Part shown: positions 24,189 to 34,735 of the stretch, piece after piece
Layout of the letters: each line of letters opens with the position of its first letter
Position numbering within the stretch: position 1 is the first letter of the stretch
Source: JAEUMY01 sp033764435
GTDB taxonomy: Bacteria > Pseudomonadota > Gammaproteobacteria > Burkholderiales > Usitatibacteraceae
Assembly: GCA_033764435.1 (NCBI GenBank)
Contig: JANRIX010000051.1
Coordinates: 1 to 64,000 of the forward strand
Direction of reading: 5' to 3'
Length of the DNA stretch: 64,000 bases
Translations under genes and position numbers: made by a program
The notes under the pieces: model-generated
Database searches by the model: none
What the model saw: only the letters and a program-made list of their open reading frames with translations
Told to the model about the DNA's origin: nothing

Positions 24189-26500
24189 ATCAACTGGGTT
24201 TGGCTGAGCTCATCAGTTCGGCGATTCCAACGCCCTTCAAAATTGACGCCATCACGCCCGTCCCTGGCGGATCGGCATGGCAAACGCTGTGCATCGACAA
24301 CGCCCGCACCGGTACGCCCAAGCGAATATTCGCGAAGGTGGGTGAGCCGGAACACATGCGAATATTCGCAGCGGAGCAGCACGGCTTGCAGCGGCTGCGC
24401 GCCGCGTCAACGTCACTCCACATCCCTGCAGTCATTGCGCGTGAAACGATTGGCGAGCAAGCCGTGTTGCTGCTGGAGTGGATTGATCTGCATCCACTCA
24501 CTGCAACGAGCGCTGCTGCCCTGGGTGAGGGCTTTGTGGCACTGCATCGCACGACCGGCGAGAAGTTCGGCCTGGAGGTCGACAACTTCATCGGCGCCAC
24601 ACCACAGGCGAACACGCCAGATTCCAGCTGGGTCAGCTTCTGGCAGCACCAGCGATTGATGCCGCAGTTGCGGCTCGCGGCCAAGCATCGCTACCCCACC
24701 AAGCTGATCGACCGTGGCGAGCGCCTGGCGGCGGATTGCACTGCCTTCTTCTCCAGCTACCGTCCAGTCGCGTCGCTGCTGCACGGCGATGCGTGGTGCG
24801 GCAACGTGGCGGCGGATGAGGATGGCAGACCCGTCGTCTTCGACCCCGCCGCTTACTATGGCGACCGCGAGGCGGACATTGCGATGACGGAATTCTTCGG
24901 CCGTCTGCCGGCGGAGTTCTATACGGCGTACAACAACCTTTGGCGGCTGGATGATGGCTACCCGGTCCGCAAGCATTTCTACAACCTGTACCACCTGCTC
25001 AATCACGCCAATCTGTTCTCGGGCGACTATGTGCTGCAAAGCGAGAGAAGGATCGAGACCTTGCTTGCCGAGCTTTCACAACCGGAAAACTTCATGACCC
25101 GCACTCAATCCATCACCGCTGCCGAACACTACTTCGACTCCCGTCAGTTTCATACCGATCTCGTGCGCCGTGTCGCCATTCCAACCGAAAGCCAGAACCC
25201 GGATCGCCTCCACGACTTGCAGCGTTATCTGGATGACGAGCTCATCCCTGCACTGAAGTCACTGGGTTTCCAGTGCGAGATCTTTCCCAACCCGGTGGCA
25301 ACCGGCGGTCCCTTCCTCATCGCGGAACGTGCTGAGGCGGGTGCTGCACTCACGCTCTTCTCCTACGGCCATGGCGATGTCATCCGCGGGCTGGAGCCGC
25401 AATGGCGCGCGGGCATCACGCCCTGGGAGATGAAGGAAGAGGGCGAGCGACTATTCGGACGCGGCACGGCCGACAACAAGGGCCAGCACACCATCAATCT
25501 CGGCGCGCTCGCGGCGGTGCTGAAGGCGAAGGGTGCACTCGGTTTCAATGTGAAGCTGCTGATCGAGATGGGCGAGGAAGTCGGGTCCATCGGGCTTGAG
25601 GCGTTCTGTCGCCAGCACAAGGAACGGTTGAAGGCTGACGTCTTCATCGCTTCCGATGGTCCGCGCCTGGCGCCGGACCGGCCCACGATCTTCCTGGGTT
25701 CGCGTGGCGTGATGAACTTCGATCTGGAACTGAACCTGCGCAAGGGTGCGCACCACTCCGGCAACTGGGGTGGGCTGCTGGCCGACCCGGGGATCATCCT
25801 GTCGCATGCGATTGCCAGCATCACCGATGAACGCGGCGCCATCCGTATTCCGGAATGGCGGCCCACGACGCTGACCGCGGCGGTGCGTGCCGCACTCGCA
25901 GATTGCGAAGTGTCGGGGGGCAATGCGGAGGAGAACGAGTTCGCACCCACCATCGACACCGAGTGGGGCGAGCCGGGGCTGACCCCGGCCGAGCGCGTGT
26001 TCGGCTGGACCAGCTTCAGCGTTCTCGCGATGAAGGTGGGCAATCCCGAGAATCCGGTGAACGCCATCGCGCCGCGTGCGTGGGCGCGCTGCCAGCTACG
26101 TTTTGTTGTGGGCATTGATGGCCCGGACATCGTGCCTGCGTTGGAGCGTCATCTGAAGCGGGAAGGTTTTGAGGACATCAAAGTCACCATCCCGCGTGAG
26201 GGCCGCATGGCCGCCACGCGCCTCGATCCGGATTCGCCCTGGGTGCGCTGGGCGGTCAAGTCGATCACCGAGACCACCGGCGCCAAGCCCGCCATCCTGC
26301 CCAATCTCGGCGGCTCGCTGCCCAATGACATCTTTGCCGATCTGCTCGGGCTGCCGACGATCTGGGTGCCGCACTCCTACGCCGCCTGCTCGCAGCACGC
26401 GCCGAATGAACACATGCTGGCGCCGATCGCGCGCGAGGGACTTCAGATCATGGCGGGGTTGTTCCATGACCTGGGTGAGCTGAAGGCTGTGCCGCAGTAA
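24185..26500 (+). CDS. Fructosamine-3-kinase / M20 peptidase fusion
   Basis: 771 residues, GTG start overlapping the stop of the CHAT gene. Residues 1-300 form a fructosamine-kinase-type domain: LLHGDAWCGNVA catalytic loop (His200) and VFDPAAYYGDREADIAMTEFFG. Residues 304-771 form an M20 metallopeptidase: YGHGDV (His396), LFGRGTADNKGQ, and EMGEEVGSIGLEAF with the catalytic Glu pair, then the dimerisation domain. No stop separates them. The joint holds an ATG (25094) that would be the natural start of a free M20 enzyme. The kinase phosphorylates sugars on glycated amines and the peptidase hydrolyses peptides, so the pair could process glycated peptides. A lost stop codon is the alternative. 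Two RIFA palindromes sit in the kinase part. Confidence 0.88.
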   Translation: MNQLGLAELISSAIPTPFKIDAITPVPGGSAWQTLCIDNARTGTPKRIFAKVGEPEHMRIFAAEQHGLQRLRAASTSLHIPAVIARETIGEQAVLLLEWIDLHPLTATSAAALGEGFVALHRTTGEKFGLEVDNFIGATPQANTPDSSWVSFWQHQRLMPQLRLAAKHRYPTKLIDRGERLAADCTAFFSSYRPVASLLHGDAWCGNVAADEDGRPVVFDPAAYYGDREADIAMTEFFGRLPAEFYTAYNNLWRLDDGYPVRKHFYNLYHLLNHANLFSGDYVLQSERRIETLLAELSQPENFMTRTQSITAAEHYFDSRQFHTDLVRRVAIPTESQNPDRLHDLQRYLDDELIPALKSLGFQCEIFPNPVATGGPFLIAERAEAGAALTLFSYGHGDVIRGLEPQWRAGITPWEMKEEGERLFGRGTADNKGQHTINLGALAAVLKAKGALGFNVKLLIEMGEEVGSIGLEAFCRQHKERLKADVFIASDGPRLAPDRPTIFLGSRGVMNFDLELNLRKGAHHSGNWGGLLADPGIILSHAIASITDERGAIRIPEWRPTTLTAAVRAALADCEVSGGNAEENEFAPTIDTEWGEPGLTPAERVFGWTSFSVLAMKVGNPENPVNAIAPRAWARCQLRFVVGIDGPDIVPALERHLKREGFEDIKVTIPREGRMAATRLDPDSPWVRWAVKSITETTGAKPAILPNLGGSLPNDIFADLLGLPTIWVPHSYAACSQHAPNEHMLAPIAREGLQIMAGLFHDLGELKAVPQ
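24322..24333. repeat. GCGAATATTCGC palindrome in the kinase-peptidase gene (first)
   Basis: Perfect copy read as Arg-Ile-Phe-Ala in KRIFAKVG. Confidence 0.95.
24358..24369. repeat. GCGAATATTCGC palindrome in the kinase-peptidase gene (second)
   Basis: Perfect copy with T...A flanks, exactly 36 bp after the previous one and in the same reading (MRIFAAEQ). This is the closest pair in the window. Confidence 0.95.
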
Positions 26501-26523
26501 TCCGCCGCGCGGGGAAGACAGTT

Positions 26524-26535
26524 ACGAATATTCGC
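26524..26535. repeat. One-mismatch copy of the palindrome (ACGAATATTCGC)
   Basis: Non-coding, 4 bp before the ATG of the acetyltransferase gene, so it covers the place where a ribosome site is expected. Confidence 0.6.
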
Positions 26536-26538
26536 AAC

Positions 26539-27066
26539 ATGGACAACCTCATCATCCGCCCCTCCCGCGACGAAGACGTGCCCGCGCTGCACGCCATCTA
26601 CGCCCACAGCGTCGCGACCGAGACCGCGTCCTGGGAGTACGAGCCGCCCACGCTGGCGGAATTCGCCCAGCGTCGCCAGAACATCCTGGCGCAGGGTTTT
26701 CCTTACATCACCGCGGAACTCGATGGCAGGCCGGTGGGCTACAGCTATGCCTCCAGCTACCGCGCGCGCATCGGCTATCGGTTTCTGGTTGAAGACTCCG
26801 TGTATGTGGCGCAGGACGCCGCCGGGCGCGGCATCGGCAAGACGTTGATGCAGACGCTTATCGATGAATGCGCGCGGCTGGGCTTTCGCCAGATGATCGC
26901 CGTCATCGGCGACAGTGCGAATATTCGCAGTATCAAGCTGCACGAAGCCTGCGGCTTCCGACACGTCGCGACGTTCAACCACATCGGCTGGAAATTCGGC
27001 CGCTGGCTGGACAGCGTGCAGATGCAGCGGGCGCTGGGCGAGGGCGCGAGCACGCTGGCTGGTTGA
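26539..27066 (+). CDS. GNAT acetyltransferase, phosphinothricin-acetyltransferase-like
   Basis: 175 residues. GNAT fold with the acetyl-CoA loop DAAGRGIGKTLMQ near residue 95 and the family end motif HEACGFRHVATFNHIGWKFGRWLDSVQMQR, which is close to Pat/Bar-type N-acetyltransferases. It probably acetylates a small amine such as phosphinothricin, methionine sulfoximine or a dipeptide; the natural substrate is unknown. No Shine-Dalgarno sequence is visible because a degenerate palindrome occupies the leader. A perfect copy lies inside the gene. Confidence 0.88.
   Translation: MDNLIIRPSRDEDVPALHAIYAHSVATETASWEYEPPTLAEFAQRRQNILAQGFPYITAELDGRPVGYSYASSYRARIGYRFLVEDSVYVAQDAAGRGIGKTLMQTLIDECARLGFRQMIAVIGDSANIRSIKLHEACGFRHVATFNHIGWKFGRWLDSVQMQRALGEGASTLAG
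26917..26928. repeat. GCGAATATTCGC palindrome in the GNAT gene
   Basis: Perfect copy with T...A flanks, read as Ala-Asn-Ile-Arg in DSANIRSIKLHE, at the position where GNAT proteins usually have N-x-x-S. Confidence 0.95.
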
Positions 27067-27151
27067 TTTTCGATTTGGTTGAATTCGACTCAAGCAAGCG
27101 GCGAAGAGAAATCACTTGCTGCGCCTGCCGGGCGGCGACTAGGATCTCGGC

Positions 27152-27643
27152 ATGAGTTCGAAAAGCCCCGCCGATGTCGCCATAGCAGGAGGCTGCACCT
27201 GCAAAGCAGTGCGCTACCGCCTCCGTGCCACACCGCTCTTCGTCAATTGCTGCCATTGCCGCTGGTGCCAGCGCGAGACGGGCAGTGCGTTTGTCATCAA
27301 TGCCATGATCGAATCCGATCAGCTCGAGCTCCTGCAGGGCACGCCTGAGCTGATCAGCACGCCATCGGCGAGTGGCAAGGGCCAGCTGATCGCCCGCTGC
27401 CCAACCTGCCATGTCGCGCTGTGGAGCCACTACGCCGGCTCGGGCCGCAAGGTGAGCTTCGTTCGCGTGGGCACGCTTGACGATCCCGACCGCTGCCCAC
27501 CGGGTGCGCACATCTTCACGCAGTCCAAACAGCCCTGGGTGAAACTGGACGGCAGCATTCCCGTGTTCGAGGAGTATTACGAGCGCGAGAAACTCTGGCC
27601 GCCCGAGAGCCTGACGCGAAGGGATGCCCTCTTCGCGAGCTGA
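27152..27643 (+). CDS. GFA-family (CENP-V/Gfa fold) zinc protein
   Basis: 163 residues. Zinc-ligand cysteines are in GGCTCKAVRY, CCHCRWCQRETGSAF and ARCPTCHVALWSHY, the arrangement of the glutathione-dependent formaldehyde-activating fold. Members are often named formaldehyde-activating enzymes, but most have no proven activity and this one is not placed beside formaldehyde genes. ATG 27152 is the first after an 85-bp spacer. A palindrome and the katG terminator follow. Confidence 0.88.
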   Translation: MSSKSPADVAIAGGCTCKAVRYRLRATPLFVNCCHCRWCQRETGSAFVINAMIESDQLELLQGTPELISTPSASGKGQLIARCPTCHVALWSHYAGSGRKVSFVRVGTLDDPDRCPPGAHIFTQSKQPWVKLDGSIPVFEEYYEREKLWPPESLTRRDALFAS

Positions 27644-27648
27644 CAGCT

Positions 27649-27660
27649 GCGAATATTCGC
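27649..27660. repeat. GCGAATATTCGC palindrome between the GFA gene and katG
   Basis: Perfect copy, extended to CTGCGAATATTCGCAG, in the convergent gap. Confidence 0.95.
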
Positions 27661-27677
27661 AGTCGCCATGAAACAGA

Positions 27678-27707
27678 AAAGCCGCCGGGCTTGCACCCGG
27701 CGGCTTT
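27678..27707 (-). terminator. Intrinsic terminator after katG
   Basis: AAAGCCGCCGGG pairs with CCCGGCGGCTTT around the six-base loop CTTGCA. It is A/T-flanked on both sides, so it can serve both katG and the convergent GFA gene. Confidence 0.85.
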
Positions 27708-27731
27708 GCCTTGCTGCGTTGATGCAGCGGT

Positions 27732-29924
<2,193 letters not shown>

Positions 29925-29955
29925 GTTTCTCTCCTCTTGCTGGTTTGAACTGCGG

Positions 29956-30051
29956 TTAGTACACGAGGGGCAGGAAAGCGAACCATTCCATCCATTCTTT
30001 GCGGGATGGTGACGGCGCCTTCTGTTGTTGCGGCGCGCTGGATTGATCCAT
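29956..30051 (-). CDS. 31-residue small ORF upstream of katG
   Basis: ATG at 30051 follows AGGAGGG at good spacing. The product is MDQSSAPQQQKAPSPSRKEW and then a hydrophobic end, MEWFAFLPLVY. It ends 31 bp before the katG start and is in the same orientation, so it is probably in the katG transcript. I know no homologue. The A+T-rich DNA just upstream (30090-30135) is the likely promoter region. It could be a leader peptide or a small membrane protein. Confidence 0.5.
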   Translation of the reverse strand: MDQSSAPQQQKAPSPSRKEWMEWFAFLPLVY

Positions 30052-30234
30052 GGAATAACCCTCCTGTGATGCGGGGAGGCTCAGAATAGTTCTACTCTTT
30101 TTATATGAAAAGTAAATTGTTTTTACCGAGTCAATTGGAAAAAACAATGGCCCGGGCGCGCACCGATTTCCCGGTTCAACCCTTTTTGCCGGGAAGACCG
30201 TTGAACGGGTGTCCCACCTGTTCCAGGAGTCATC

Positions 30235-31194
30235 ATGGCCCGCCCCATTTCATTTCCGTTTCGCCTGCTCGCTGCCGCGCTGCTCGCGGCATGCGCCACC
30301 ACGACCTTCCCGGCTGCGGCCAGTGCGGCCATCGGCCGCCTCGCCAACATCAGCGTCCATGACCGCACCGAAGGCCGGACGCTGCCCATCCACTGGCACA
30401 ACGGCCAGGCGTGGGTGGTCGGCTCGCCGGGCAACGAGTATCAGGTGATGGTGCGCAATTCCGCCCCTGTCGATGTGCTGGCGGTCGTGTCGGTCGACGG
30501 CGTCAATGTCATCACCGGCGAGACGGCGGCACCCAGCCAGACCGGCTACATCATCGACCCCTGGCGCAGGATGTCCATCAACGGCTGGCGCAAGGACACC
30601 ACGCGCACCGCCGCGTTCTATTTCACGTCGTTGGCAGATTCGTATGCATCGCGTACCGGCCGGCCCGACAACGTGGGTGTGATCGGCGTGGCCTTGTTCC
30701 GGCGCAAGATCGACCCGGTGGCCATTATGCCCGTCGCGCCCATTGCTGCGCCGCAATCGGCGCCCGCACCGATTGTGACTGCGTCCAGGTCGAGCGAGCC
30801 GGTGGTGTTGCCGAGTGCGCCGTTGCGCGCGCCGGAAGCGCCGCTTGCTGATGCGGCTCCCGCCAAGCCCGCGCCCGCCGCGCCCACCGCCCAGGCGCCG
30901 GCCCGAGCCGAATCCAATTCAGCGAGTGCGCGCGACCAGGTGATTGCGGAAGCATCGGCGAAGCGCGAGCAAAGCCGCCTCGGCACCGGTCACGGCCGCA
31001 GCGAATATTCGCGTATCACCATGGTCGATTTTGAACGTGCCACGCGCGAGCCGGAGGAGGTGCTCACCATCCGCTACGACAGCTACGCCAATCTGGTCGC
31101 GCGCGGAATCATCGTGGCTCGCGCGCCGGAGCGCTTTCCCAATCCGTTCCCCAATGCGCCGCAGGGCTTCGTGCCCGATCCGCCGCGTTACTGA
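30235..31194 (+). CDS. Putative lipoprotein, Pro/Ala-rich, unknown function
   Basis: 319 residues. The N-terminus is a signal peptide with a possible lipobox (LAAC, Cys20), so it is probably membrane-anchored in the envelope. A folded region (about 35-165: IHWHNGQAWVVGSPGNEYQVMVRN, DVLAVVSVDGVNVITGE) is followed by an Ala/Pro-rich linker (about 168-235) and a short C-terminal segment. I do not recognise the family. It precedes a sigma factor and a membrane protein gene in the same direction. An EYS-reading palindrome lies at about residues 257-259. Confidence 0.75.
   Translation: MARPISFPFRLLAAALLAACATTTFPAAASAAIGRLANISVHDRTEGRTLPIHWHNGQAWVVGSPGNEYQVMVRNSAPVDVLAVVSVDGVNVITGETAAPSQTGYIIDPWRRMSINGWRKDTTRTAAFYFTSLADSYASRTGRPDNVGVIGVALFRRKIDPVAIMPVAPIAAPQSAPAPIVTASRSSEPVVLPSAPLRAPEAPLADAAPAKPAPAAPTAQAPARAESNSASARDQVIAEASAKREQSRLGTGHGRSEYSRITMVDFERATREPEEVLTIRYDSYANLVARGIIVARAPERFPNPFPNAPQGFVPDPPRY
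31001..31012. repeat. GCGAATATTCGC palindrome in the lipoprotein gene
   Basis: Perfect copy read as Ser-Glu-Tyr-Ser-Arg. Confidence 0.95.
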
Positions 31195-31303
31195 TCGCCG
31201 CATCGGGACGCCGCGCTGCACTGACATGCTCACGCCAGGATCAGACACTGCAATGCCCGCCACGCCACGGGTAGCCGGCCGGCGCTCGGCTACACTGCGT
31301 GAC

Positions 31304-31912
31304 ATGTCTCAACCGGACGCCTCGACCCCTGCACCCGATGAAGCCGACGAAGCGCTCATGCTGCGCTATGCCGCGGGCGACGCCGGCGCGTTCGATGTGC
31401 TGTACGCCCGCCACAAGGGTGCGTTGTATCGATTCATCCTGCGCCAGTGCCGCGATGCCGGCCGTGCGGAAGAGCTCTTCCAGGATGTGTGGATGAAGGC
31501 CATCGGCGCGCGCGAGCGGTATCGCCCCGAGGCGAAGTTCCGCACCTGGCTCTTCACCATCGCGCACAATGCGTTGATGGATCACTTCAGGAAGCAGTCG
31601 CATTCGGACGCGCCGGCCATCGTGGACGAGGACGGTGAATCCGCAGTCGTGCACCTGCCCGCGGCGCGCACGTCCGAGCCGCTGGTCATGGTGGCATCCA
31701 AGAAAACCGGCGAGGCCATCCTGCGCGCGCTGGAGCAGCTGCCCGCCGCGCAGCGCGAGGTGTTCCTGCTTTACCAGGAAGGCGAGATGTCGGTGGAGGA
31801 AATCGCCCGGACGACCGGTGTGGGATTCGAGGCGGCCAAGAGCCGGCTGCGCTATGCCGTGGCGAAGTTGAGGGAGCTGTTGCAGGCTGAACATGGAAGG
31901 GAGGTCGCGTGA
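31304..31912 (+). CDS. ECF-type RNA polymerase sigma factor
   Basis: 202 residues from ATG 31304. Sigma region 2 (about 20-95: LRYAAGDAGAFDVLYARHKGALYRFILRQ, ELFQDVWMKA) is followed by a linker and region 4 with a helix-turn-helix (about 140-190: LPAAQREVFLLYQEGEMSVEEIARTTGVGFEAAKSRLRYAVAKLR). It directs polymerase to stress promoters. The stop overlaps the next gene (GTGA), which probably encodes its anti-sigma factor. Confidence 0.92.
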   Translation: MSQPDASTPAPDEADEALMLRYAAGDAGAFDVLYARHKGALYRFILRQCRDAGRAEELFQDVWMKAIGARERYRPEAKFRTWLFTIAHNALMDHFRKQSHSDAPAIVDEDGESAVVHLPAARTSEPLVMVASKKTGEAILRALEQLPAAQREVFLLYQEGEMSVEEIARTTGVGFEAAKSRLRYAVAKLRELLQAEHGREVA

Positions 31913-33033
31913 GCGCACCTCAATTGGATGATGAAGTCATGCAGGATCTGAAACGCGATCTGCAGGCGATCGACGCGCTGTACCCCGACGACATCGAGCC
32001 GCCGGCATCGGCCGACGATGCTGTTCGTGCTGCGGCGCGCCGTGCCGTGCGCGCCAAGCCGCGCGGTGAATCCTTCTGGTGGCCGAACACGCCCCCGCTG
32101 GCTGCGGCTGCGGTCTTGGTGCTGACGGTGTCCATCGCGTTCCTCGCGATGGATGATCCGATCGTCCAGGAGCTGCAGCGCGAGCCGGATGTGCCGGCTG
32201 CGCGGGTCGAAGTGGTGCCTGCGCCGAGTCCGGTCACGGCTGCGCCAGCGCCGGAGGCACCTGCGCGGATCGCGGCGCCGGCGCCGGCTGCACAAGCCGC
32301 ACGGCCGGTGGCGGATGCGGCGAAGTCGACGTCCGGGAAAGAGAGACAGGCAGTTGAGCGCGCCCCGCGTGAAGAGACTCGCGCGCAATCAGCATCGGCG
32401 ACGCGTCCGCCGTCTCCGATCGCAGAGTCGGCACCGCCGCAAGTCGCCAGCGCACCGGTCGCGCCCGCGTACATCCCCCCGCCGCCAACGCCCGCCGCAC
32501 CCGTTGCATTGCCCGTTCCGGCTGCGGCATCGCCCGCAACGCCGTCGCCGCCGTCCGCGCCCGCACCGATCAGCGCGGCCCGCGCGCTCGGCAGCAACGA
32601 GATCGTGCTCGCACCCAGGGATGACCCACGCCTCAAGGCCTTCGCCAAGAAGGAGACCTACATTGCCCAGCCCGACAAGGTAGCCCCGGCCGATGTGGCG
32701 GTCGAGGCAAAGATCGCCGGCAGCGCGCAGCGCAGCGATGCCGCCAGGGAAGCCGCCGCATCACCACCGCGCATGACGGCCGCGTCCACTGCGCCGGCAC
32801 CCGTGGCAACGGTGCCCGTACCCGCAGCACCCGTTGCCATCCAGAATCCACCCGCGGCACTCTTGCAGGATGCGCCGCTCATGCCCGAGCTCTGGCTGAA
32901 GCGCATCCAGCTATTGAAGTCGGAGGGCAAGCTGAAGGAGGCGGAGGAAGAGCTGGTGAAGTTCAGGAAGCGCTATCCGGACTATCCGTTGCCGGAAGAG
33001 CTGAAACCGAAGGAAGCGGGCCCGCAGAAATAG
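31909..33033 (+). CDS. Probable anti-sigma membrane protein, Pro/Ala-rich
   Basis: 374 residues, GTG start overlapping the sigma factor stop. A cytoplasmic N-terminus of about 60 residues is followed by one membrane helix (about 63-81, AAAAVLVLTVSIAFLAM). A long Pro/Ala-rich periplasmic region (about 90-210 and 265-310) and a C-terminal helical end (ELWLKRIQLLKSEGKLKEAEEELVKFRKRYP), TPR-like, come next. Position and topology are those of an anti-sigma factor, but no zinc HxxxCxxC motif is present, so the assignment rests on context. Confidence 0.7.
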   Translation: MSAPQLDDEVMQDLKRDLQAIDALYPDDIEPPASADDAVRAAARRAVRAKPRGESFWWPNTPPLAAAAVLVLTVSIAFLAMDDPIVQELQREPDVPAARVEVVPAPSPVTAAPAPEAPARIAAPAPAAQAARPVADAAKSTSGKERQAVERAPREETRAQSASATRPPSPIAESAPPQVASAPVAPAYIPPPPTPAAPVALPVPAAASPATPSPPSAPAPISAARALGSNEIVLAPRDDPRLKAFAKKETYIAQPDKVAPADVAVEAKIAGSAQRSDAAREAAASPPRMTAASTAPAPVATVPVPAAPVAIQNPPAALLQDAPLMPELWLKRIQLLKSEGKLKEAEEELVKFRKRYPDYPLPEELKPKEAGPQK

Positions 33034-33038
33034 CGGTC

Positions 33039-33058
33039 GCTCCTGCGCAGGCAGGAGC
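33039..33058 (+). terminator. Hairpin after the sigma factor operon
   Basis: GCTCCTGC and GCAGGAGC form a perfect 8-bp stem with a 4-base loop, five bases past the stop. A run of five T follows only about 12 bases later, so it is a weak terminator candidate. Confidence 0.5.
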
Positions 33059-33092
33059 CCAGTGGCGTTGTTTTTGACCTGCCTTCTGCGAC

Positions 33093-33389
33093 CTAAGGAA
33101 CGATCACCGCCGGATCGTCGCCAACGACCGTCGTCCACTCGCGCACCCGCCAGGATTTCACGAGACCGTTGATGACGTAGGGATCGTTCTCTGCAAAGTT
33201 TCGCGCCGCTTCAGGCGAGTCGCCCTTGAAGATCAGCACGGCGCCATCGACCGGATCAGCCAGCGCGCCAGCCAGCACCAGCTCGTCGCGCGCATGGGCC
33301 GCACGCGCGTGGGCGAGATGCACGCTGCGCAGCGGAACGCGGCGGGTGAGGTAGTCGTCGGCTACGTCGTAGAAGAGGATGTAGTGCAT
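33093..33389 (-). CDS. YciI family protein
   Basis: 98 residues from the ATG giving MHYILFYDV. The dimeric ferredoxin-like fold of YciI shows in the N-terminal strand, RSVHLAHARAAHARDELVLAGAL with the conserved His, and GDSPEAARNFAENDPYVINGLV with its Asp-Pro. Function is unclear in most members. It abuts the membrane protein gene upstream (2-bp spacing) and may be the end of the ABC-transporter operon. Confidence 0.88.
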   Translation of the reverse strand: MHYILFYDVADDYLTRRVPLRSVHLAHARAAHARDELVLAGALADPVDGAVLIFKGDSPEAARNFAENDPYVINGLVKSWRVREWTTVVGDDPAVIVP

Positions 33390-33390
33390 G

Positions 33391-33924
33391 TCAGCGATCC
33401 GAAGAAGTATCAACCGGATTATTGCGAATGCGCCGAAAGAAGCCAGCCAGATCGCTTGCCTTTAAGATCAGGAGTAGCGCCAAGCCAAGCTGAATGAACT
33501 CCGAAATCAGCCCCGCAACATTCCGTGAAAGAAATGCTGATTCCGATGCTGCCGAAATTCCATCATGCAAGTAGCGGCCCAGCCCCATGCTTGCAGCGTA
33601 GAAGAAGATCGTTGGCAACGTGTCCAGCACGAAGTAGCCACCAAGCAGTCGCAGGCAGACTTCTTCGAGGCGTGCCGCGCCATTGATCGTTGCGGTGTCG
33701 TCGGTTCCGTCGATGACTCTGTTGGCAATGCTGCCAGGAAACATGTAAAGCGCGACGCCAAGCAGAATCGGAATCACTACAGTCGCCATCACCATCAACA
33801 ATGACACGTCGCTTGATGAATCGACGATCACCGCCAGCCATTGCGGAATCCGGCTGGCGTAGTAAATGACCATGAGTATTCCGGCAATCTTAATGATGGT
33901 TCGGCTCAGTTCCTTGTGATTCAT
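33391..33924 (-). CDS. Hypothetical multi-pass membrane protein
   Basis: 177 residues with about four hydrophobic helices (near 10-32, 42-62, 92-112, 135-155), no signal peptide and a charged C-terminus (FFRRIRNNPVDTSSDR). I do not recognise a family. It lies between an ABC ATPase gene and a YciI gene with close spacing on the same strand. Its G+C looks lower than that of the neighbours, which may mean acquisition. Confidence 0.65.
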   Translation of the reverse strand: MNHKELSRTIIKIAGILMVIYYASRIPQWLAVIVDSSSDVSLLMVMATVVIPILLGVALYMFPGSIANRVIDGTDDTATINGAARLEEVCLRLLGGYFVLDTLPTIFFYAASMGLGRYLHDGISAASESAFLSRNVAGLISEFIQLGLALLLILKASDLAGFFRRIRNNPVDTSSDR

Positions 33925-33943
33925 CTATTGGCCCTCCCGATTT

Positions 33944-34735
33944 TTATTGACCAACATGCCTCCGACGCAGCGGCCACACGTCGGATGTATCCACTTGGTA
34001 CAGCTCAGCAATAGCTGGCTGATTGATCACCTCATTCGCGAGGCCGCAGCCCAGCACGCGCCCATCTCGAGACATCAGCACAACGTCCGAACACTGCAGT
34101 GCATGCTCGGGGTGATGGGTGCAGAACAGAACGGATTTTCCTGAAGACTTCAACCTTCGTATTTCCGCCAGCACCATCAACTGGTTCCCATAATCGAGAT
34201 TGGCCGTCGGCTCATCCAGGATGAACAACTTGGCCTCCGTCGCCAGTGCGCGCGCAATGAGCACCAGTTGCTGCTCGCCACCGGACAGCTCGTCAAACGG
34301 CCGGTCTGCCAGATGCTCGATGCGTAGCTGCTTCAATGCGGCGTCCGCAATCTCGCGATCCTTCTCCCCCGGGCTTGCGAATATTCGCAGGTGCGCCGTG
34401 CGGCCCATCAGCACTACGTCTCGCGCGGCGAAGGGGAAGTAGCTGTCGTGCGCCTGAGGCACGTAGGTCAGCGTTCGGGCCAGCTCCGCTTGCGAATATT
34501 CGCGCAGAGGCTTGCCCCGCAACCTGATCTCACCGGCATGCGGCGGCAGCAGACCGAGCAGCGTGCGGAAGAGCGTGGTCTTGCCCGCGCCGTTGGGTCC
34601 GAGCACGGCCATGACTTCGTTCTCGTGCAAGGCGAACGTGAAGCCGCGGCCCACGGTCTTTCCACGGAAGCCGTAGTCCAGATTCTCCACACTCAGCACC
34701 GGCGTATTCACGACTGCCGCCTCGCCGTGCGCCAT
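33944..34735 (-). CDS. FecE/BtuD-type ABC transporter ATPase
   Basis: 263 residues. Walker A GPNGAGKTT, Q-loop YVPQAHDSYFPF, signature LSGGEQQ, Walker B LFILDEPTANLD and a switch His in CTHHPEHA. It is most like ATPases paired with FecCD permeases (iron-siderophore, cobalamin, or molybdate MolC). It overlaps the permease gene by 28 bp, so they form a complex. No binding protein is adjacent. Given the Mo/W genes next door, a molybdate-type MolBC system is one option. Two palindromes are in frame. Confidence 0.9.
   Translation of the reverse strand: MAHGEAAVVNTPVLSVENLDYGFRGKTVGRGFTFALHENEVMAVLGPNGAGKTTLFRTLLGLLPPHAGEIRLRGKPLREYSQAELARTLTYVPQAHDSYFPFAARDVVLMGRTAHLRIFASPGEKDREIADAALKQLRIEHLADRPFDELSGGEQQLVLIARALATEAKLFILDEPTANLDYGNQLMVLAEIRRLKSSGKSVLFCTHHPEHALQCSDVVLMSRDGRVLGCGLANEVINQPAIAELYQVDTSDVWPLRRRHVGQ
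34377..34388. repeat. GCGAATATTCGC palindrome in the FecE-type gene (first)
   Basis: Perfect copy with T...A flanks, read as Arg-Ile-Phe-Ala in LRIFASPGE. Confidence 0.95.
34492..34503. repeat. GCGAATATTCGC palindrome in the FecE-type gene (second)
   Basis: Perfect copy read as Glu-Tyr-Ser in LREYSQAEL, a position where related ATPases have a similar L-x-x-x-S/x-x-E-L pattern. Confidence 0.95.
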
